Shown here piece by piece: positions 61,851 to 64,000 of a stretch of DNA of 64,000 bases. Origin of the DNA: Oscillospiraceae bacterium (GTDB taxonomy: Bacteria; Bacillota; Clostridia; Oscillospirales; CAG-272); the NCBI GenBank assembly GCA_015063305.1, contig SVUJ01000001.1:86262-150261 (forward strand). Direction: 5' to 3'. The notes beneath the pieces are model-generated. The model was not told the origin of the DNA. It searched no databases and saw only the letters and a program-made list of their open reading frames with translations. How positions within the stretch are numbered: the stretch's first letter is position 1; every line of letters starts with the position of its first letter. The position numbers and the translations under genes are program-made.

Positions 61851-62661
61851 TTTCTCTCTTTTCACGCAAGGATTTGTCTGCCTTGAAGTAAGTTCCTATG
61901 TGTCCGCCGTCAAGCAGAACGTAGAGTATCTCGGGGTCTTGACCGTTGATTATAAACATAGGTATTCCGCAGTCGTTTACTATCTTTGCGGCGTTGAGCT
62001 TGGCTATCATTCCGCCCGTGCCCCTGTCAGTGCCCGCTCCGCCCGCGATAGAGTAAAGCTCGTCGGTTATGCCGTCGACCTTGGTTATAAGCTTTGCCGA
62101 GGGATTCTTTCTGGGGTCGGAATCGTAAAGTCCGTCAACGTCCGACATATTTATCAGAAGATCGGCGTGGCAGACCTTCGCTATGTAGGCAGAGAGGATA
62201 TCATTTCCGCCGAACTTGGTGAGCTCGTCGGTCGATATGGCGTCGTTCTCGTTTACTATCGGGATACAGTGCATAGCAAGCAGACGGTCAAAGGTATTCT
62301 CGGCAGCCGCGCGGCGCACGGGGTTATCGAGAACGTCCTTAGTCATAAGTATCTGCGCCACGGTGTGGCCGTAGACAGAGAAGAATTGATCATAAAGCTT
62401 CATAAGCTCACTCTGACCGATAGAGGAGAGCGCCTGCTTTTCCTCGGGAGTAGAGGGAATATGACCGTATCCGCTCTTCGCAACGCCCGCGCTGACTGCT
62501 CCCGATGATACGAGCACCATCTCTATGCCCGAGTTCTTCATATCGGATATCACCTTTACGAGCGACTGTATCCTTCGCAGATTAAGGTGTCCCGTTGAGT
62601 GTGTGAGGGTGGAAGTACCCACTTTAACAACTATTCTTTTGCAATCTCTTAAATAAGCCAT
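61843..62661 (-). CDS. proB: Glutamate 5-kinase without PUA domain
   Basis: A 272-aa glutamate 5-kinase, first step of proline synthesis. Amino-acid-kinase motifs: VVKVGTSTLT, VLVSSGAVSAG, PIVNENDAIST, FGGNDILSA, DVDGLYDSDPRKNP and GTGGMIAKLNAA. The C-terminal PUA domain of the 367-aa E. coli enzyme is absent, a form common in Clostridia. No proA is adjacent. ATG 62661 has only a weak RBS (AGAAAG). It overlaps nth downstream. Confidence 0.93.
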   Translation of the reverse strand: MAYLRDCKRIVVKVGTSTLTHSTGHLNLRRIQSLVKVISDMKNSGIEMVLVSSGAVSAGVAKSGYGHIPSTPEEKQALSSIGQSELMKLYDQFFSVYGHTVAQILMTKDVLDNPVRRAAAENTFDRLLAMHCIPIVNENDAISTDELTKFGGNDILSAYIAKVCHADLLINMSDVDGLYDSDPRKNPSAKLITKVDGITDELYSIAGGAGTDRGTGGMIAKLNAAKIVNDCGIPMFIINGQDPEILYVLLDGGHIGTYFKADKSLREKRENE

Positions 62662-62802
62662 AATTTTTTACAATCTTTCTGTTAAAATTTTGATAAAACT
62701 CTTTAAAAATAAGAAAAAGTGTATTATAATATAGATAATAAATAATTATACAACACATTTCGTCTTTTTTCAAGTACAAAAATCAAATTGGAGGACACTC
62801 TG

Positions 62803-63120
62803 ATGAAACAAAAATACACGATAACCGTTGCCGACGTTGAAATGAACGTTATAAGCGATGAGTCTGCCGAGGCGGTAGAGGCGCTTGTAGGCATAGTTGA
62901 CAGAAAAATGAGAGAGATAGCCCTTATGAGCAAGAGCTGCTCAAAGACAGAGGCGGCGCTTTTGTGCGCGCTTGACTACTGCTCGGAGAGGATCAAAACA
63001 CAGAGAAAGCTTAAGGCGCTTGAGTCCAAGCTTGCCCTGACCGAGACCGCGGTGGACGAGCTTGAGCTTGAGAACGAGCGCTTGCGCCGTGAGCTTGAAT
63101 TGATAAGAGGCAGAGATTGA
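62803..63120 (+). CDS. zapA: Cell division protein ZapA
   Basis: A 105-aa ZapA, which bundles FtsZ at the division ring. The N-terminal domain has YTITVADVEMNVISDESAEAVEALVGIVDRKM, followed by a long C-terminal coiled coil (LKALESKLALTETAVDELELENERLRRELELIRG). The track starts at TTG 62788; GGAGG at 62790 with 8-nt spacing supports ATG 62803. Its stop overlaps the U32 start by one base. Confidence 0.92.
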   Translation: MKQKYTITVADVEMNVISDESAEAVEALVGIVDRKMREIALMSKSCSKTEAALLCALDYCSERIKTQRKLKALESKLALTETAVDELELENERLRRELELIRGRD

Positions 63121-64000
63121 TGATACAGAGTAGAAATACTGAGCTGTCAATGGCGGCGGGTAGGAATCCTGATTTAACAGAGTTTAAGCCAGAATTGCTC
63201 TGTCCGGCGGGTTCACCCGCCGCCTTTGATGCGGCTATAGAGGCGGGAGCAGATGCCATATACATAGGCGGCTCGGAGTTCAACGCGAGGATAAACGCGA
63301 AGAATTTTAACGACGAGGAGATGCGCTCTGCCATAGAGCGCGCTCACGCTTACGGTGTGAAGGTCTATCTGGCTGCAAATACGCTTATACACGACAGAGA
63401 AATGAAGAGCTTTCTCGGTGCTGCCGAGAAGGCGTACCTTTACGGCGCTGACGCGCTTATCGTTGCCGATATAGGCGCGGCATCGCTTATCAAGCGATAT
63501 ATGCCCGAGCTTGAGCTCCACGCGAGTACACAGCTCTCGGGTCACGGAGTGGATGCGGCGCGCCGTCTTGCTGAGGCGGGATTTTCGCGTATGGTCTGCG
63601 CCAGAGAGATGTCGGCGGACGATATCAGAAGATTTACAGAAAACTCCCCGATAGAGGCAGAGGTATTCGTTCACGGGGCGCTTTGCGTCTGCCATTCGGG
63701 ACAGTGCCTGTTCTCCTCGCTTGTGGGAAAGAGAAGCGGAAACAGGGGAGAGTGCGCTCAGCCCTGCCGTCTGCCCTATAAGACCGAAAGAGGAAACGGA
63801 TATCCGCTCTCGCTCAAGGATCTTTGCCTTGCCGAGCACGTTACCGAGCTTATAGATATGGGAGTTGCTTCCTTTAAGATAGAGGGAAGAATGAAGTCGC
63901 CCGAGTATGTGCGCGACGTTGCCTCAATATGGAGAAGACTGATAGATGAGCGCCGTGACGCTACCCGCGAGGAGATGGAAGAGCTTGAGAAGATCTTTTC
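63120..64000 (+). CDS. U32-family peptidase (3' end cut by window)
   Basis: About 293 codons of a U32 peptidase/RlhA-type protein. Visible features: ELLCPAGSPAAFDAAIEAGADAIYIGG, NTLIHDREM, the second core HASTQLSGHGVDAARRLAEAGF, the cysteine set CVCHSGQCLFSS...GECAQPCRLPY (likely Fe-S or metal site) and the family signature SFKIEGRMKSPEYV. Family members act as collagenase-like peptidases or in rRNA/tRNA hydroxylation (RlhA, TrhP), and some Clostridia have a double-length form with DUF3656. ATG 63120 overlaps the zapA stop. Confidence 0.92.
   Translation, partial: MIQSRNTELSMAAGRNPDLTEFKPELLCPAGSPAAFDAAIEAGADAIYIGGSEFNARINAKNFNDEEMRSAIERAHAYGVKVYLAANTLIHDREMKSFLGAAEKAYLYGADALIVADIGAASLIKRYMPELELHASTQLSGHGVDAARRLAEAGFSRMVCAREMSADDIRRFTENSPIEAEVFVHGALCVCHSGQCLFSSLVGKRSGNRGECAQPCRLPYKTERGNGYPLSLKDLCLAEHVTELIDMGVASFKIEGRMKSPEYVRDVASIWRRLIDERRDATREEMEELEKIF

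Overview
The window reads as one chromosomal segment of an endospore-forming, low-to-middle GC Gram-positive bacterium of the class Clostridia, probably an Oscillospirales/Ruminococcaceae-like gut lineage. The grounds are sporulation genes (pro-sigma-K, SpoVG, a SpoVAF/GerA-type germination protein), an IspH fused to ribosomal-protein-S1 domains, a phosphofructokinase with PPi-type active-site motifs, strong AGGAGG ribosome-binding sites, and the Firmicutes order of the S10-spc-alpha ribosomal cluster. Lineage below class is inference only.

Layout. 1-5.9 kb: recA (minus, cut by the window edge), prfB, a repeat-rich gap, a glycine riboswitch controlling an AGCS-type Na+:alanine/glycine symporter, a DUF378 membrane protein (minus) and radC. 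6-16.4 kb: an array of mini-hairpins, a BspA-like leucine-rich surface protein with a membrane-protein partner, tRNA-Leu(UAG) (minus) next to a duplicated fragment of itself, a YfbR-type HD nucleotidase, a very large Ala-rich lipoprotein, a fused MacB/FtsX-type ABC transporter and a small zinc-ribbon membrane protein. 16.5-22.1 kb: a block (three unknown minus-strand genes, a diacylglycerol-kinase-like enzyme, a phosphodiesterase, spoVG, murC) bracketed by long inverted repeats. 22.1-29.4 kb: a methyltransferase, Hsp33, then an RpiR regulator, flavoprotein, cmk, plsC and ispH-S1 run. 29.9-33.5 kb: spoVAF with a good sigma-G promoter, pfp, and sigK diverging from pfp. 33.5-34.5 kb is a repeat graveyard.

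34.5-50.6 kb is the complete S10-spc-alpha supercluster: rpsJ, rplC-D-W-B, rpsS, rplV, rpsC, rplP, rpmC, rpsQ, rplN-X-E, rpsN, rpsH, rplF-R, rpsE, rpmD, rplO, secY, adk, map, infA, rpmJ, rpsM-K-D, rpoA, rplQ. It starts at a strong promoter with a structured, possibly attenuating leader and ends at a strong terminator. infA appears to start at CTG. 50.9-58.5 kb: an acyltransferase with a zinc-ribbon insert, rqcH and a NagD-type HAD phosphatase (minus), coaW and alaS. 58.7-61.1 kb: a low-GC island in which two copies (one intact, one internally deleted) of a DUF559 nuclease gene, each running into a palindromic repeat, lie in inverted orientation around two unknown membrane proteins. 61.2-64 kb: nth and proB (minus), zapA and a U32 peptidase cut by the window edge.

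The most unusual theme is the density of short palindromic intergenic repeats. At least four families recur, several serve as terminators, some keep perfect arms through paired base changes, and one family is physically joined to a DUF559 nuclease gene. The best candidate for an undescribed system is therefore the DUF559-palindrome unit. The other strong leads are the internal ribosome-binding site inside the ispH-S1 fusion and the CTG start of infA.
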